From: Melieria omissa | Lineage: Eukaryota > Arthropoda > Insecta > Diptera > Ulidiidae | DNA: 64,000 bases | Direction: 5' to 3' | Assembly (NCBI GenBank): GCA_963971225.1 | Contig: OZ020267.1 | Span: 87,595,648 to 87,659,647 of the forward strand | Shown: piece by piece, positions 30,569-41,024 of the stretch | Layout of the letters: every line of letters begins with the position of its first letter | How positions within the stretch are numbered: the first letter of the stretch is position 1 | The notes under the pieces: model-generated | The model's input: the letters and a program-made list of their open reading frames with translations, nothing else | Told to the model about the DNA's origin: nothing | Databases searched by the model: none | Translations under genes and position numbers: made by a program

Positions 30569-32031
30569 GACTCGCCGTCCTCAGCCCTGCGCTTGTTGGC
30601 TGGGCCTCGATTGTCAGCATTCCTTGCTTCAGGCGATTGCGATCGGGAACGGGAACGCCTCTTTCGTTGGCGGCAGTCTCGTGATATGTGGCCCTGCTTG
30701 CCACATACCCAGCAAACAACTTTAGAGGAGACCACCCGTGGCCTGTTCGGTATCTCAGAGCTTATGGCCTGGATCGGAATGTCGTTGTCCGCCTGAATCT
30801 GGCGTATCCTTGCAGGTGCATACCGAGTGCTCCCAATCCATGCCGCTTCATATGTCATCGCGCTGGTTACCGTCTCCTTAAATGTCGGCTTGCCCATCAT
30901 CAACGCACTGCGACGTGTTTCTGGATCATGAAGACCTTCAATAAACGACTCGATCTTCATCCTCTCGAGATCATCAGCACCAAATTTCGGGTAGCACAAC
31001 TGTACGAGCCGCTCAATGTCTGCTGCATATGTCTGCAGCGCCTCGTTGGCCCTTTGCTTGCGGTTCTTCAGCTCACAGTAGTATAGCGCATGGTTGTGCT
31101 CGTTACTATACTTCGCTGCCAACGCTCTCATGATGGCACCGTAATCACTTCTTAAACATTCTGGAACTGATTTGATCACCTCGGCCGCAGGACCTTTCAG
31201 CGCCAGTGCCAACCTCCGACCTTTCCTGATATCTGTCCACTGATTTTCCAAAGCAGCCAAGTCGAATTGCAATTTAAATGTATCGAACGGCGCAGCACCA
31301 TCATAAGTAGGCACTTCTGTTCTGCCAGCAAAACCGTCCTGAACCGGTGGCAAACATTCTCGTGGCTGTACGTCTCGAAGTCGTGCGTCTATCTTTCTAT
31401 GCATCGAATCTTCCAGACTGTCAACTCGTTTGTTCAAGGACTCATCCAGGTTGTCAACTCGTTTGTCCCAATTGTCCATGCGCGTCTCAAGATGCTCAAC
31501 TTTCCCGTTCAGCCTATTGGAGATTTCCTCTACCTTCTGCTCCAAGCGCGCAGAGCTTTCCTGAAGCTTGACTTCCATTCGCTCCGACACTTGCGCCGAT
31601 ATTTCATGGGTCGCCGTTTCCATTTTCGCTGCCATCTCTTGATTTGCAGTTTCCATTTTCGCTGCCACCTCTTGATTTGCAGTTTCCATTTTCGCTGCCA
31701 TCTGCGCCGACATTTCACGATTTTCACGATTGGAAGTCTCGAACATGCCTTTTATTGCACTCATTAGCTGGCTCATGTCTAATGCTTGTAGTGGTCCAGC
31801 CGGTGCAGCCGTACTTTGGATCGACGCAGCACCCGCAGGCGATTCCTCCACTTTGGCCGACGCCTCTTGTTCCTGCGTTCCGAACTCGTGTGCAGCCCAA
31901 TCGATGCCTCGTGATTCACACGCCTCTCGCAAGCGCAGCTGCAACTCCACTTTCCCGCCAGCAGTCGGCAAATTCCAGGCAGCCAGCTCCTTCTTCAGCT
32001 GGTCCACCTTCAGCAGCTCGAGTTTAACCAT
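30559..32031 (-). CDS. Element C Gag (490 aa)
   Basis: Starts at ATG 32031, stops TAA 30559-30561. An N-terminal SAP-like helix pair (KVDQLKKELAAWNLP..GKVELQLRLREA, 5-45) could bind DNA or chromatin. A long coiled coil (about 95-215) includes three to four copies of an 11-residue unit (MAAKMETANQE), encoded by a 33-bp tandem repeat near 31620-31710. The retrotransposon Gag core (about 240-400) contains FDTFKLQFDLAALENQW and YYCELKNRKQRANEALQTYA. One zinc knuckle CWVCGKQGHISRDC lies near 450, followed by an Arg/Ser-rich end. It assembles the particle and packages RNA. No breaks. Confidence 0.92.
   Translation of the reverse strand: MVKLELLKVDQLKKELAAWNLPTAGGKVELQLRLREACESRGIDWAAHEFGTQEQEASAKVEESPAGAASIQSTAAPAGPLQALDMSQLMSAIKGMFETSNRENREMSAQMAAKMETANQEVAAKMETANQEMAAKMETATHEISAQVSERMEVKLQESSARLEQKVEEISNRLNGKVEHLETRMDNWDKRVDNLDESLNKRVDSLEDSMHRKIDARLRDVQPRECLPPVQDGFAGRTEVPTYDGAAPFDTFKLQFDLAALENQWTDIRKGRRLALALKGPAAEVIKSVPECLRSDYGAIMRALAAKYSNEHNHALYYCELKNRKQRANEALQTYAADIERLVQLCYPKFGADDLERMKIESFIEGLHDPETRRSALMMGKPTFKETVTSAMTYEAAWIGSTRYAPARIRQIQADNDIPIQAISSEIPNRPRVVSSKVVCWVCGKQGHISRDCRQRKRRSRSRSQSPEARNADNRGPANKRRAEDGESLN
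30562..30568 (-). other. Gag-Pol -1 frameshift site GTTAAAC
   Basis: In element sense gag ends TCG-TTA-AAC-TAA. The heptamer G-TTA-AAC is an X-XXY-YYZ-like slippery site (a form used by some RNA viruses), and a -1 slip there enters the open pol frame directly ahead of the gag stop. Seen: overlap, frame relation and heptamer. Inferred: its use. Confidence 0.7.
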
Positions 32032-32115
32032 GTCCGTGCTGTTATACTTTTATTTATTTATTTAGTTTTTTTTTTTTTTGTTTTGTTACTTTTCGTTTAT
32101 TTTCAATTTTCTACA

Positions 32116-32133
32116 ATCCCACTTCTGACACCA
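32116..32133 (-). other. Element C primer binding site, tRNA-Leu
   Basis: Element sense TGGTGTCAGAAGTGGGAT, two bases inside the 5' LTR; exactly complementary to the tRNA-Leu(CAA) type 3' end ..ATCCCACTTCTGACACCA. Confidence 0.85.
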
Positions 32134-32135
32134 AA

Positions 32136-32562
32136 TGTTACGAATATTAAGTCTAGTGGGCTGTCACGTATCTCTGGATTGTGTGATTTGAAAATAAAAC
32201 ACAGTCAGTTTCTTAAACGCAGACAATAAAATACACCAACAGTCACTTTATTATTCACAGTTTACACTTTACTGTTCGTACACTTAAGTATTTGCTTGAT
32301 TATTCCGTGTGGCAACTTCACTTGTCAAAACCAGACTGACTCGCTGTACCGCATCTGGCCACCTTTTATACTCTGTCCGGCCGTCGCGCAGATCGTTCTC
32401 GTACGTTGCCAGATTGGACTAGAAGTTTCCCTGATGACCGCGACCATCGTTGCCAGGTTGGGCTAAAAGTTACTATCGCGGCCGTCGTTGCCAGATTGGG
32501 TTATGGCACGGCACGTAGCGGCAGGGTTGCTTTGCACCGCGACAGACTGGCTCATCGTTACA
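32136..32562 (-). repeat. Element C LTR (5' LTR in element sense)
   Basis: 427 bp, same sequence as 26525-26951 as far as checked by eye; carries the promoter for the gag-pol transcript. Followed by target duplication GTAG at 32563-32566. Confidence 0.93.
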
Positions 32563-35500
32563 GTAGTGTCTACATTTTTCATCACAACCAAATCTCCTGG
32601 TTCAAATTGTTTCGCTGGCCTATGGCTCCTCTCATAATATTTCTGATTGTACAATTGAGACTTCTGTAATGCAAGCTCTGCCTGCTCCCTTATTCCGGAC
32701 AAATCAACTTCTTCTCTTGAATACATATTATGCAAATACTCTGTTAATTCATCAACTACTTTGCCGCGCTGCTCAACGCCAAAAAGTAACTTACTAGGCG
32801 TCTTCTTTGTAACACAGTGTACAGTATTATTCATTGCAAACTCGACATCCGTCAATTCCTGTTTCCAATCTACATGATTTATGGGTTCAGTCGTTTTGGC
32901 CAATATTGCTTTCAACAACCGATTCACCCTCTCAACCTGACCATTCGACTGTGGTGAAGCCACCGTATTCAAAATATGTATAATGTTATTGTCTCCGCAA
33001 AAATCCCTAAACTCCGATGACGTAAAAGCGGTGCCACGATCATCTAACATACAATTCTTCTGGGACGACTGTATTCAACAAAATATCTCTTTAACGCACA
33101 AATTGATTCTTTCGCACTACTATTCGTAGCATACATTTTGACAAACTTTGTGAAAGCATCAATCACCACAAACACATGCTTATGCTTTGAGTTCACACCC
33201 TCCAATGGCCCGAAATGGTCAATGTGCAGTGCATTGTGCACTGTATCGAACGGCTCTGGCTTCTTTGGAATACTATACATATTACGTTCGTTACTTCTAG
33301 GCGATGTCGAATAATAAATGCACTTCAAACAATATCTAATAAACACATTCAATTTTTCACGCATACGGGGAAACCAATAATGCTTCCGAATCTGATTCGC
33401 ACATTTGTCAATACCCAAATGACCATATTTCTCATGTATAAGTCGCATAATGTACTCTTCCATCTCACACGGCACATACAACTGTCGACCCTGACCACTG
33501 ACACGAAAGACCAAACCATTCTCCAACTCATACCCTGGCACTTCCCCCTGCTCCAATTCCCTCCGCAGTTTACGAATCACGGGATCACGCGTCTGTATAA
33601 TCTGAATGTTCAAATCAACCTAATTTTCCTCAATACTACACACAGCTGACAACCGGCTCAATGCATCGACATGCTGCATCTGTTCGCCCTTACGGTGTCG
33701 AACCGAAAAATCAAACCCGGCGAGACCCAATGTCCATCTGGCAATTCTTGGATTAATTGTCTTCTTATCCAATGTCAAGACCAAAGAGTTGCAGTCAGTC
33801 ACAATTACAAACGGAATTCCATGCAACATAGTCCGGAATCTCTCCAATGCATTCACAATTGCCAATGTTTCCAACTCGTAACTGTGATAACGCGACTCCG
33901 GATCCGTCGTTGCTTTCGAATAAAATGCCACTGGGTGAAACTTGCCGTCATCTTGCTTTTGTAATAGTATAGCACCATAACCACGCGAACTTGCATCCGT
34001 ATGCAACTCCGTCTCCCGCCCTGGATCAAAGACACACAGCGCATGGGGCTCAGTCAATTTAGATTTCAAAGTCTCGAACGCATTTCTACATTCTTCTGTC
34101 CATTCAAACTTTACATCTTTCGCGTCAAGTAACTCAATGGGCGCGCAATCTGAGAAACATACACAAAACGTCTAAAATATGAAAAAAGACCCACCGCCCT
34201 CTGCACCTCCTTTGTGTTGGTAGGTACTGCGTAATTCTTTATCGCTACCAAATGATCTTCATTCGGACGAATCCCCTGTTCACTTACACAGTAGCCTAAA
34301 TACTTCAATTCTCTATATGCAAATTTGCACTTTCTCAGATTCAAGCACAATCCACCCCTGACAACAATTTCAGAACTTCTGCCAAAATCACATAATGTTC
34401 CTCAATAGTCTTTGTGGCAATGTTAATATCATCTAAATACACTACAATCCTCTACGCATCAATCAACGGCCGCAATACTAAATTAATAAACCGCTGGAAC
34501 ACGGCTGGAGCATTAGTCAAACCGAATGGCATAAACCGATACTCGTATTGTCCCATCGGAGTCACAAACGCAGTTAACGGCATCGATTCTTCATGCATCG
34601 GCACCTGGTGAAATCCATTCTTCAAGTCTAACGTCCTGAAGAAACTCTTCCCACCCAAATACTCAATACAATCCTCAACTAACGGCAATGGATAATGATC
34701 CCTGACAGTCAACTTATTCAACGCCCGATAGTCAACACACATTCTTAATTCACCATTCTTCTTCCGCACTAACACAATCGGAGACGCGTATGGAGACGCA
34801 CTTGGCTGAATAATGCCCTGAGTCAACAAATCGGCAATTGTCTTCTGTACTTCTGTTTTTTCTCTATATGACAACCGGCGCTGACTACTGTACACCGGCG
34901 TATCGCTTTTCAGCTGACTTTTCATGCAATAGCCATTCAACTTTCCTTTCTTGTTCTCCATTTTCAAATAATTTTCAAAAATAATTGACTTCAAAGCGTC
35001 TGCATCTGCTATACACAAGTTTTTATCAACATCAATTAGATCATCAATTTCGTCCATCTCAGTTGTACCTACCATCAATATTACTTCATCGTACAAATTC
35101 AAGTCTTCTGTTTCAACTAAATTTACAACTCCAATACACGACTCAAGTCGAGTTTCACACAAATTTAAATCAGCAATTACATTTACCTCTGCGTCAACTG
35201 CGTCATATTTATCATTTAACTTCAATGACTTAACTCTGGTTGGAACTTCTGTTATCTTAACTACTGGACTCTTTAATAAATTAAACAACTTAAGTGCACT
35301 GACATTCGACGGGACTCTATTTTTATTGGCGTTATTAATCTCCAACAGAGTACATTTATTATATCTCACTCTGTCCATTTGACACAGGCTTCATTGCCTT
35401 AAGTAAATCACGTCCAAAAAGTAGGGGCACCACCGCCTCTTCATCTGGCAAAACAAACAAATTATGGTTAAATTTACGGTTATCAAACACAATTTTACAA

Positions 35501-37021
35501 GTCACAAGACCGTACGTACTCAAATTCGTATTACCCATCCCCCGATACTCTGTCACAGTCAATTCACCCGTCACTTCAAATGGCACCAGAGAATGCTTCA
35601 CAAAACTAGTCGGACTGCCATTATCAAATAAAGCAAAACACGGAATTAATTCAGTGCACTTATTTTGTTTCAAAAAGGCAACACTTACAAGATTTCGGTG
35701 TTTCAGCTGCCGGGCCAAACGTCGGACCTCCTCTACTTCCGATAATGGCGTCCCTACATCCCACTCTTCGACCTCTGCTATTGGCTGCTGTTGTTTTGGT
35801 ACGGCTGACATCTGGGTTTGCGTCTGGTTTAGCGTTGTGTTCTGCGTCCGATTACGACGTGGGCGCTGCTGGCGCATGTGGCCTACTTCATGGCATATGA
35901 AACACGAGTTCGGTGGGCGCCGCGGGGCCCCGCACGCACTTTGATAGTGCCCATATTGAAAACAATTGTAACACCGGACGGCCGACAGATCCGTGACTCC
36001 TGCAGCTGTGTTGGCGACTGGCACTGTTGTGTACGACCTCGGCTTGGGCGCGGCACCTGACATGACACTGGTTTTCGGCACAATTACTGGCGCAGCTGTC
36101 CGACGCTTCTTTTCGTAACGTTCCATTAACTCGTTCAATTCACGCAGTGAAGTGGCACCGTACAGCATCGAAACCATATTCGTATCGTCGGCACGGCTGG
36201 CAATGTATTGCATTTCAACAGTATATTGTCGTGGTGTTTCGTCTGGTCTCAGAACACGGGCGCGCAACTGTTGCAGTACATCTCGAACCGTGAATGTACG
36301 ACGGTATTCGGTTATCAAAGCCATCCTTAGCTCACAGTAGCTGCGAACACGAGTTATATCCGCGAACCGCTTCGCACGCCCAGCCATCAGATGTCGTGCG
36401 GCAACCAGCTGGTCTCGCTCACTGTACTGGAAAGTCTCGAAAACGTTCTCCAAGTCGGCCAACCACTTGCTAACGTCCTGCAAATCCGAACCATCGAATT
36501 TGCCCGTCATCGCGTCCAATACGCCCAGGTCGATTCTCCGACTCTCGAATTCGTTCAACTCACGCTGCAGCTGGACAAGCGCACGTTTCTTGCGCATGAT
36601 CGCCAACTGCCGATCCAACTCAGCCTCAGTACTGGTAACATTTACCACGCTCTCTGCATCAACTGCATCGTCCTCAGCATCTGGCACGTTCACGGGTCGC
36701 ACCCTCCGGCTGGCCCCTGGCATCTGTTGTTTAGTTGTCTGCATACTCTGACCGGCATCTGGCATCTGTTGGCCCGGCGGAGCATCAGGTTCACTATATG
36801 CCCCGGCTGCGCTCCAGCTACCTCCGACGCGACCCGCCATCGCTTGCTCGTACACCGTCCGCAATTGGATCATCGTGGCGTCCTCCTCAAATTCGGCTCC
36901 AGCGGCCCGTAGCGCAGCGATAACTGCATTGTGCGTTAACTTGTTTGCCATTGGTCCACAATACAAACTTTACAACTTAAAAAAAATTCCACTTTTCTTG
37001 CTCGAACCCCACACTTGAAAT

Positions 37022-37202
37022 TGTAGTGAGCGCTGGGATGGTTTCGATTTTCTTTATTTAATCTTTATTCGCGTGTGTCGTCGATGGCGTCACAAAAGTA
37101 AAGAGGAGGAACAAGGGACCAGCATGAACTTAGCTGCTTTTACAAGCCCGAGTTGTAAGAGGGTTGCATTCACCATGGCACCACCTCCACCAATACATTA
37201 CA
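37022..37202 (-). repeat. Element B LTR (5' LTR in element sense)
   Basis: 181 bp partner of 26018-26198, followed by ATAT. The region just inside it (about 36985-37021) repeats the primer-region block CGAACCCCACACTTGA seen in element A. Confidence 0.9.
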
Positions 37203-37206
37203 ATAT

Positions 37207-37965
37207 ATATACAAATATATAATATATATATATTACTAACTGGGCCCCGCGGCTTCGCAGGCAAGCTCTCTTCTTTCACCCGATACATATTTTGAACGCA
37301 TTGTTGACCCCGTTAGATTTTGATTTAAATAAAAACATATGTCTATATCTTGATGTCAAGTGGTTCTAAAAACTGTGTAGTCAAAAGGCCCTTTAAATCA
37401 TGAGTTTTCACATTTAATCTAAACAAATTCTTAACCCTTAGTTTACCACGGTAGATTTCGATTTTCAAAAATATGAAAAGCACATTTTAATTATTTCCCG
37501 ATTTAAGTGCTTTTTGTCCAAGTTTGAAGTCAAAAGGACCAATAAATCGTGTTTCCATGCAAACCGTTAACCCATTGTTGACCCCGTTAGATTTTGATTT
37601 TCAAAAAAGTAAAAAATACGTGTCAAATTATTTCTCACTTAGATTACTTTCACAAAGTTTGAAGTCAATGGCCCCATTAATTCATGTTTTTTTTACAGTT
37701 TCGCCATACAAACTTTTAACCGGTCGTTGACCCCGTCCGATTTTAATATTTGGAAAAAATTAAAAACACGTATCGTATCGAGTTATTTTACATTTTAAGT
37801 ACTTTCACCAAGTTTGAAGTTAAAAGGCTCAAAAAAATTGTTTCTTCATACATACTTTTAACCCGTCGTTGATCCAGTTAGATTTCGATTTTGAAAATAT
37901 GTATTTCAAGTATTTTTACAATTTTTGAAGTCAATAGGCCTTTTTTCGAGGTTAATAACACAGTA
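37207..37965. repeat. Diverged tandem repeat, ~145-bp unit, about five copies
   Basis: Units begin near 37290, 37431, 37569, 37722 and 37861. Each holds a version of gttgaccccgttagatttt, then an AT-rich stretch, then caagtttgaagtcaaaagg. The last unit seems to continue at about 39520-39580 (aagttcgaaatcaatatg), beyond the foldback, as if the foldback inserted into the array. A 5' AT microsatellite and a GC-rich patch (ctgggccccgcggcttcgca) precede it. Non-coding. Confidence 0.65.
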
Positions 37966-39488
37966 CAACAATTTTAAACTTTTTGTGTGCAACAGAGTAA
38001 CGACCATATATTCCTGAAAGAGGACGTCGTACTGATCATTTTTGCAGAACAAAGTAATAGTCCAGCACGTCTGAGTTTTTTGTAATTCACACATAAAGGT
38101 TAAAGGGGTCTCTATAGACTTTTACACGGAAAGTATAAAAACTAGAAGAGCTAGAGCTTTGATGTCTAAGGCAAAGTTGTTCGCAATAAAAATGTGAATA
38201 TTTTTTATGTACACATGAACCCCCCACCCCCTTTCTTACCCCCCTTTTTCACGATTTTCGGAAAAATTTTTCATAAAAAGCTTGTATTGAGTAAAATATT
38301 GCAAAAAATACCATATTGTCTTTTAGGAAAATATTCCCCATTCAAAAATAGGAGGGGTCTTCAAACACCAAAACTTTCTCAAAACTTCCCCCAAGGAAAT
38401 AAAAAGCCTTAGACACGAAACCTTCATTAAATAATCTTTTCATAAATTGCTAAATCTGCTTGAGAGTTAAGAAAAATGTTGAATATTGAAAAAAAAACTA
38501 TTTCCCATTGAATAATAGTTTAGGTGGTCTCCAAACAAGAAGCCCTCTCTTAATAAAATAAACAATTTTTATGATTACAAAAAGACGCTTTCGCTTTACG
38601 GGAATGCGCAGATGGGTCAATATTGCGATTCAAATTCCAAACGTACTCAGCGAGGATTGCTACATTCTTCAAGTAGCTTCATTTGTTGATAAAACTTTTC
38701 ACTTTTTCATCAGAAACAGCCCCAAGAAGGCAAAGCGAGAACTTGGAAATTAACATATTTTCCCGATTTTAAGTCAAAATTTCATGAAATTTGGTTCAAT
38801 GGAATTGAAGTCATTCCGTCTGAATTGAAAGTATGTTTGTATCATCGGTACAAAAATATGCATCAAACAAGCATCCAATATCAAGTATTTTTTCCTCATC
38901 AGAAAACTTTTTTAAGTATTTTCAAAGTCACAAAATCGTGTAAATCGTTGTAATGAGGCTTTTTTTCAATATTCAACATTTTTCTTAACATCTCAAGCAG
39001 ATTTAGCAATTTATGAAAAGATTATTTAATGAAGGTTTCGTGTCTAAGGCTTTTTATTTCCTTGGGGGAAGTTTTGAGAAAGTTTTGGTGTTTGAAGACC
39101 CCTCCTATTTTTGAATGGGGAATATTTTCCCAAAAGACAATATGGTATTTTTTGCAATATTTTACTCAATACAAGGTTTTTATGAAAAATTTTTCCGAAA
39201 ATCGTGAAAAAGGGGGGTAAGAAAGGGGGTGGGGGGTTCATGTGTACATAAAAAATATTCACATTTTTATTGCGAACAACTTTGCCTTAGACATCAAAGC
39301 TCTAGCTCTTCTAGTTTTTATACTTTCCGTGTAAAAGTCTATAGAGACCCCTTTAACCTTTATGTGTGAATTACAAAAAACTCAGACGTGCTGGACTATT
39401 ACTTTGTTCTGCAAAAATGATCAGTACGACGTCCTCTTTCAGGAATATATGGTCGTTACTCTGTTGCAGAAATGCTGTTGTACAGTGT
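37966..39488. mobile_element. Foldback element: ~530-bp near-identical inverted arms
   Basis: Arms about 37966-38496 and 38957-39488 are reverse complements with few differences; the central ~460 bp is unique. The arms even encode the same stop-free frame (38194-38412 plus, 39044-39262 minus: 72 residues with one change), which is a by-product. The arms contain cccccaccccctttcttacccccc. Transcription from either side would give a long hairpin RNA. No transposase. A foldback-type DNA element or a palindromic duplication. Confidence 0.8.
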
Positions 39489-39750
39489 AATTCGTGTCGA
39501 ATTATTTTTGGTTTAGAGTATTTTCAGGAAGTTCGAAATCAATATGTCTTTTAAATCACTTTTCTTCATACAACACCTTAACACATGTTTTTCCCCTTTA
39601 CACCCCGAATTTCAAAAAATCCCGTCTTAGCGGAGGTTCATTTCTCCATATGTATCTACAGTTCGAATTTCATGTTCGTAGCTTCAGCGGTTTAGGCTGA
39701 GCGATGATGAATCAATCAATCAATCAGTCAGTCAGTCAATTAGGACAATC
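39489..39750. repeat. Array remnant and CAAT/CAGT microsatellite
   Basis: Continues the ~145-bp array, then ends with aatcaatcaatcaatcagtcagtcagtcaat immediately before the mariner. No gene. Confidence 0.5.
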
Positions 39751-39752
39751 TA

Positions 39753-41022
39753 ACACTTCGTTCAATAATGTGTGTGACTGACACATAGATGGCGGCACTA
39801 ATACTAAATCAATATTTTTTTTCGAAATTGTGAACCTTTTTAGGCTTACTGTCAATTATATGTCAATCCGACCATTAGTTTACAAGTTACGGTGCTTTAA
39901 GTGACACTACTTTTGAGTTTTCAAAAAAAATTAATTCAAAGCAATTCCGTGTGCTGATTTATCATTGTTTTTTAATGAAAAAAAATACTGTTCAATGCCA
40001 GGAATGGCTTGAAAAACATTATTCGGACTCTGCTCCATCAAAAAGAACCATTTGTTATTGGTATGCCGAATTCAAACGTGGTCGTACGGACACCGATGAC
40101 ATTCCATCTACTGGACGGCCAAATGACGCTGTTATTCCGGAAAACGTTGAAAAAACACTGAAAATCATTATGTCCGACCGTAAAGTGAAAGTGGGGGAGA
40201 TTGCTGACATTCTAAAGATATCAGCAGGCAGTGTACACACCATAATACACGAACATTTGGTTATGAAAAAGGTGTTTTCGAAATGGGTGCCGCGTTTGCT
40301 CACACCGGAGCAAAAACAACAACGAATCGATGATTCAAAGAGCTGTTTGGACATGTTTACGCGCAACAAGTCGGAGTTTTTGGAAACATGGATCCACCAT
40401 TTCACTCCAGAGTCCAATCGGCAGTCTGCTGAGTGGCATGCAACCGGTGAAAGCCGCCCAAAGCGTCCAAAGGCACAAACATCGGCTGGCAAGGTTATGG
40501 CGTCAGTATTTTGGGATGTGCACGGAATAATATTCATCGACTATCTTGAGAAAGGGAAAACAATCAATAGCGACTATTATATAGCGTTGTTGGAACGTTT
40601 GAAAGAAAAAATCGCGATTAAGCGGCCCCATATGAAGAAGAAAAAAGTGTTGTTTCACCAAGACAATGCACCGTGTCACAAGTCGATGAAAACGATGGCA
40701 AAAATGCATGAATTGGGCTTCGAATTGCTTCCTCATCCCCCGTATTCTCCAGATCTGGCCCCCAGCGACTACTGGCTCTTCGCAGACCTCAAAAAGATGC
40801 TCCGTGGTAAGAGATTTGGCTCAAATGATGAAGTAATCGCCGAAACTAACGCCTATTTTGAAGGCAAAGAAAAATCGTTCTACAAAGGCGGTATCGAAAG
40901 ATTGGAAAAGCGTTGGAATGATTGTATCTCCCTAAAAGGGGACTATGTTGATGAATAAAAACGAATTTTGGCAAAAAAATGTGTTTTAAATAGTTAGTCA
41001 CACACATTATTGAACGAAGTGT
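39753..41022 (+). mobile_element. Mariner element (1270 bp)
   Basis: Inverted ends ACACTTCGTTCAATAATGTG (continuing TGTGACT) at both sides, each flanked by TA (39751-39752 and 41023-41024), the Tc1/mariner target. The interior is one transposase reading frame. Full length for a mariner, so transposed as a complete copy and then mutated. Confidence 0.92.
39951..40958 (+). pseudogene. Mariner transposase, first catalytic Asp deleted
   Basis: The frame is open to the stop at 40958 with a helix-turn-helix N-terminus (APSKRTICYWYAEFKRGRTD), WVPRLLTPEQK, and the catalytic motifs FHQDNAPCHKS and YSPDLAPSDYWLF. The first catalytic segment, normally VTxDETWIHH, reads SEFLETWIHHF: about seven or eight residues including the first Asp of the D,D34D triad are missing in frame. 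No ATG is present at the expected N-terminus; the frame opens upstream without one, and the first internal ATG (near 39975) is too late. Not active. Confidence 0.9.
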
Positions 41023-41024
41023 TA

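Larger units (their letters stand above)
26525..32562 (-). mobile_element. Gypsy element C, recent nested insertion (6038 bp)
   Basis: Two 427-bp LTRs with no difference found by eye, the target duplication GTAG (26521-26524 and 32563-32566) inside B's pol, a tRNA-Leu primer site, and intact gag and pol ORFs with a -1 frameshift between them. The uninterrupted version of the target is visible in element A at about 16760 (ccgtagtgtctac). There is no envelope ORF. Identical LTRs mean insertion close to the present, yet the integrase has Lys at its catalytic Glu position. Confidence 0.95.
26238..36951 (-). pseudogene. Element B Gag-Pol, broken and split by element C
   Basis: Starts at ATG 36951 (MANKLTHNAVIAALR) and runs to TAA at 26238-26240, with coding parts 32567-36951 and 26238-26520. 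The order matches element A. Damage seen: second knuckle reads CFICHEVGHMRQQR (last Cys to Arg); frame change near 35370; frame changes near 34110 and 34400; nonsense TAG at 33620-33622 where A has GAG; small insertion near 33047 that ends the frame just before DDRGTAF; and a 12-bp duplication near 33235. The protease keeps ALFDNGSPTSFV. Not functional. Confidence 0.9.
26018..37202 (-). mobile_element. Gypsy element B, older copy interrupted by element C
   Basis: LTRs of 181 bp (26018-26198 and 37022-37202) differ at about five positions, and ATAT flanks both ends (26014-26017 and 37203-37206). The interior is collinear with element A (about 5.1 kb without the insert) but carries stops and frameshifts. 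Element C plus one GTAG duplication sits at 26525-32566. The LTR middle differs from that of A although the ends and body are alike, so B represents a subfamily with distinct regulatory DNA. It landed in an AT microsatellite. Confidence 0.92.

Noticed and set aside
30138..30725. 195-residue plus-strand frame
   Set aside because: Antisense shadow of the element C gag-pol junction.
26963..32031. Envelope gene making element C an errantivirus
   Set aside because: Only 11 bp separate the pol stop from the LTR and no third ORF exists.
38194..38412. Conserved 72-residue protein encoded twice
   Set aside because: The two frames are the two arms of the foldback; conservation reflects the recent palindrome, not coding.
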